Source: Paracoccaceae bacterium (GTDB lineage: Bacteria; Pseudomonadota; Alphaproteobacteria; Rhodobacterales; Rhodobacteraceae). Taken from it: 14,810 nucleotides of DNA. The stretch covers positions 1 through 14,810 of the forward strand of contig WFQA01000232.1 in the NCBI GenBank assembly GCA_015487255.1, written 5' to 3'. Positions within the stretch are counted from its first letter, which is position 1. The number at the start of each line of letters is the position of its first letter. Position numbers and translations under genes: made by a program. The notes below the pieces were generated by a model. The model saw nothing but the letters and a program-made list of their open reading frames with translations. It searched no databases and was not told where the DNA came from. Positions 13,943 to 14,810 of this stretch are shown piece by piece.

Positions 13943-14810
13943 ATGACAAAACCGCTCCCATCTTTGGCGCTGGATATGTCGACACAAGGCATTACCCTGC
14001 ACCAGCTTGCATTTGACGGGCACTGGCACCAGCTGGCGCATGTGGCGCTGGACGATCCGGCGCTGCGTGAACGGCTGGTTAATATGCGTAGCATCGCGGC
14101 CAAACTGGATGGGCGGCGATTCAAGACCCGCATCTGGTTGCCGGGCGAGCAACTCATCCAGAAAAACCTGCGCCTTATAGGTGAGGATGAACCCGCCCGG
14201 CTTGGTGCGGCCCGAAGCGAAATCGCAGCGTTGCTCGGCGGCAAGCCAGGTGATTACGCCGTGCAGGTTGGCGCGGTTCAGGAAAATGGCGACTATGCCG
14301 TGGCCGCGGTGCGCATCCGCACCCTGATAGAGGCCAAGACCTTTGCCAAAAGCCACGGTTTCAAGGCGCGGGGCTACAGCACGCAGATGGCGGTAAATGG
14401 CTTTGCCGAGCCGCCAAATTTTGAAATCCCCGCCGACAAGATCAAATCCGCAGCTCTGGGGCTGGTCGCTGCCAGCGCCGCGGTGATCGTGTTTGCCGGC
14501 GGCTATATGTTTTATACGCTAGATCCGTTTGACTTATGGGAAACCCCACCCGAAGCCGCAGATTTCGCCCCATTTCAGCAGCCCAACCCCGGTATCGAGC
14601 GCGCCGGTGCACCAGCGGCCCCCGCCGCCGCCACAGGCGCGCCATCCTTCCCGGATTTCGAGGCTATTTCGTCTGATTCCCTTCCCTTGCCTCTGCCCTA
14701 TCTGCCCCCGCGCCAGCTAACGGCAGAAGCATTGGAAGAAATCATCCAGCCCGCCCCCCCCATTCAGGGCGAGCCGCCAGAAAGCATGGCCAACCCGGTA
14801 ACAGTTGCAG
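13943..14810 (+). CDS. Single-pass membrane protein with Pro-rich outer part (cut by right edge)
   Basis: The frame is open from 13943 to the edge (289 codons seen). Residues 1-165 form a soluble domain beginning PLPSLALDMSTQGITLHQLA, with RIWLPGEQLIQKNLRL at 63-78 and a segment VQVGAVQENGDYAVAAVR at 107-124. This resembles the PilM/GspL-type actin-like fold seen in large Rhodobacteraceae membrane proteins, though the similarity is from memory and weak. After basic DKIK comes one transmembrane segment (about 168-192). Then follows a Pro/Ala-rich stretch to the edge, typical of a periplasmic linker. The expected topology is N-terminus inside. The start has GAGGA close upstream. Function is unknown. 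It is divergent from the PstS-OmpA pair, so a shared cell-envelope theme is possible but not shown. Confidence 0.8.
   Translation, partial: MTKPLPSLALDMSTQGITLHQLAFDGHWHQLAHVALDDPALRERLVNMRSIAAKLDGRRFKTRIWLPGEQLIQKNLRLIGEDEPARLGAARSEIAALLGGKPGDYAVQVGAVQENGDYAVAAVRIRTLIEAKTFAKSHGFKARGYSTQMAVNGFAEPPNFEIPADKIKSAALGLVAASAAVIVFAGGYMFYTLDPFDLWETPPEAADFAPFQQPNPGIERAGAPAAPAAATGAPSFPDFEAISSDSLPLPLPYLPPRQLTAEALEEIIQPAPPIQGEPPESMANPVTVA

Noticed and set aside
13724..14356. Open minus-strand frame of 210 codons
   Set aside because: It overlaps the plus-strand membrane protein, which has a ribosome site, a clear transmembrane segment and better composition.

Overview
The window looks like chromosomal DNA of an alphaproteobacterium of the Rhodobacterales (Roseobacter/Rhodobacter type). 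The GC content is fairly high. The order glyQ, then a DUF6446-type gene, then glyS, then a PPDK-like gene, and the pair CoA-binding protein plus metY, are arrangements I associate with that order. All assignments come from reading the sequence by eye; no search was run.

Layout. Positions 1-4766 (minus strand) form a tightly packed glycyl-tRNA synthetase operon, read from right to left. It runs glyQ, a 33-codon hydrophobic mini-gene, a membrane-anchored DUF6446-type protein, glyS, a 32-codon Cys/His mini-gene, and a PPDK-like gene cut by the left edge. Both mini-genes are tied to their neighbours by stop/start overlaps. The operon promoter is probably at 4796-4824 and has a run of nine C in its spacer. 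A stretch of about 240 bases inside glyS is strikingly AT-rich.

Positions 4935-5350 hold an unrecognised 107-codon gene. Its leader carries three tandem copies of a 9-base unit that contains the Shine-Dalgarno sequence, and a perfect 46-bp palindrome lies over its probable promoter. About 500 bases without a convincing gene follow. Positions 5858-8109 hold an exported YHS-domain protein (plus strand) facing a secreted HExxH metallopeptidase-like protein (minus strand), with a strong terminator between them. Positions 8202-10208 hold a CoA-binding protein and metY (sulfide-based homocysteine synthesis). metY has a long leader with three nested inverted repeats.

Positions 10445-13633 (minus strand) hold a tandem pair of paralogous exported proteins that fuse a PstS-like ligand-binding domain to an OmpA-type peptidoglycan-binding domain. 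The upstream copy has lost the key Arg of the OmpA motif. From 13943 the plus strand carries the start of a single-pass membrane protein with a Pro-rich outer part, cut by the right edge.

Most interesting points: the palindrome, promoter and SD-repeat cassette at 5262-5350; the two coupled mini-genes; the structured metY leader; and the diverged PstS-OmpA pair. I found no CRISPR array, tRNA, rRNA or intact mobile element.
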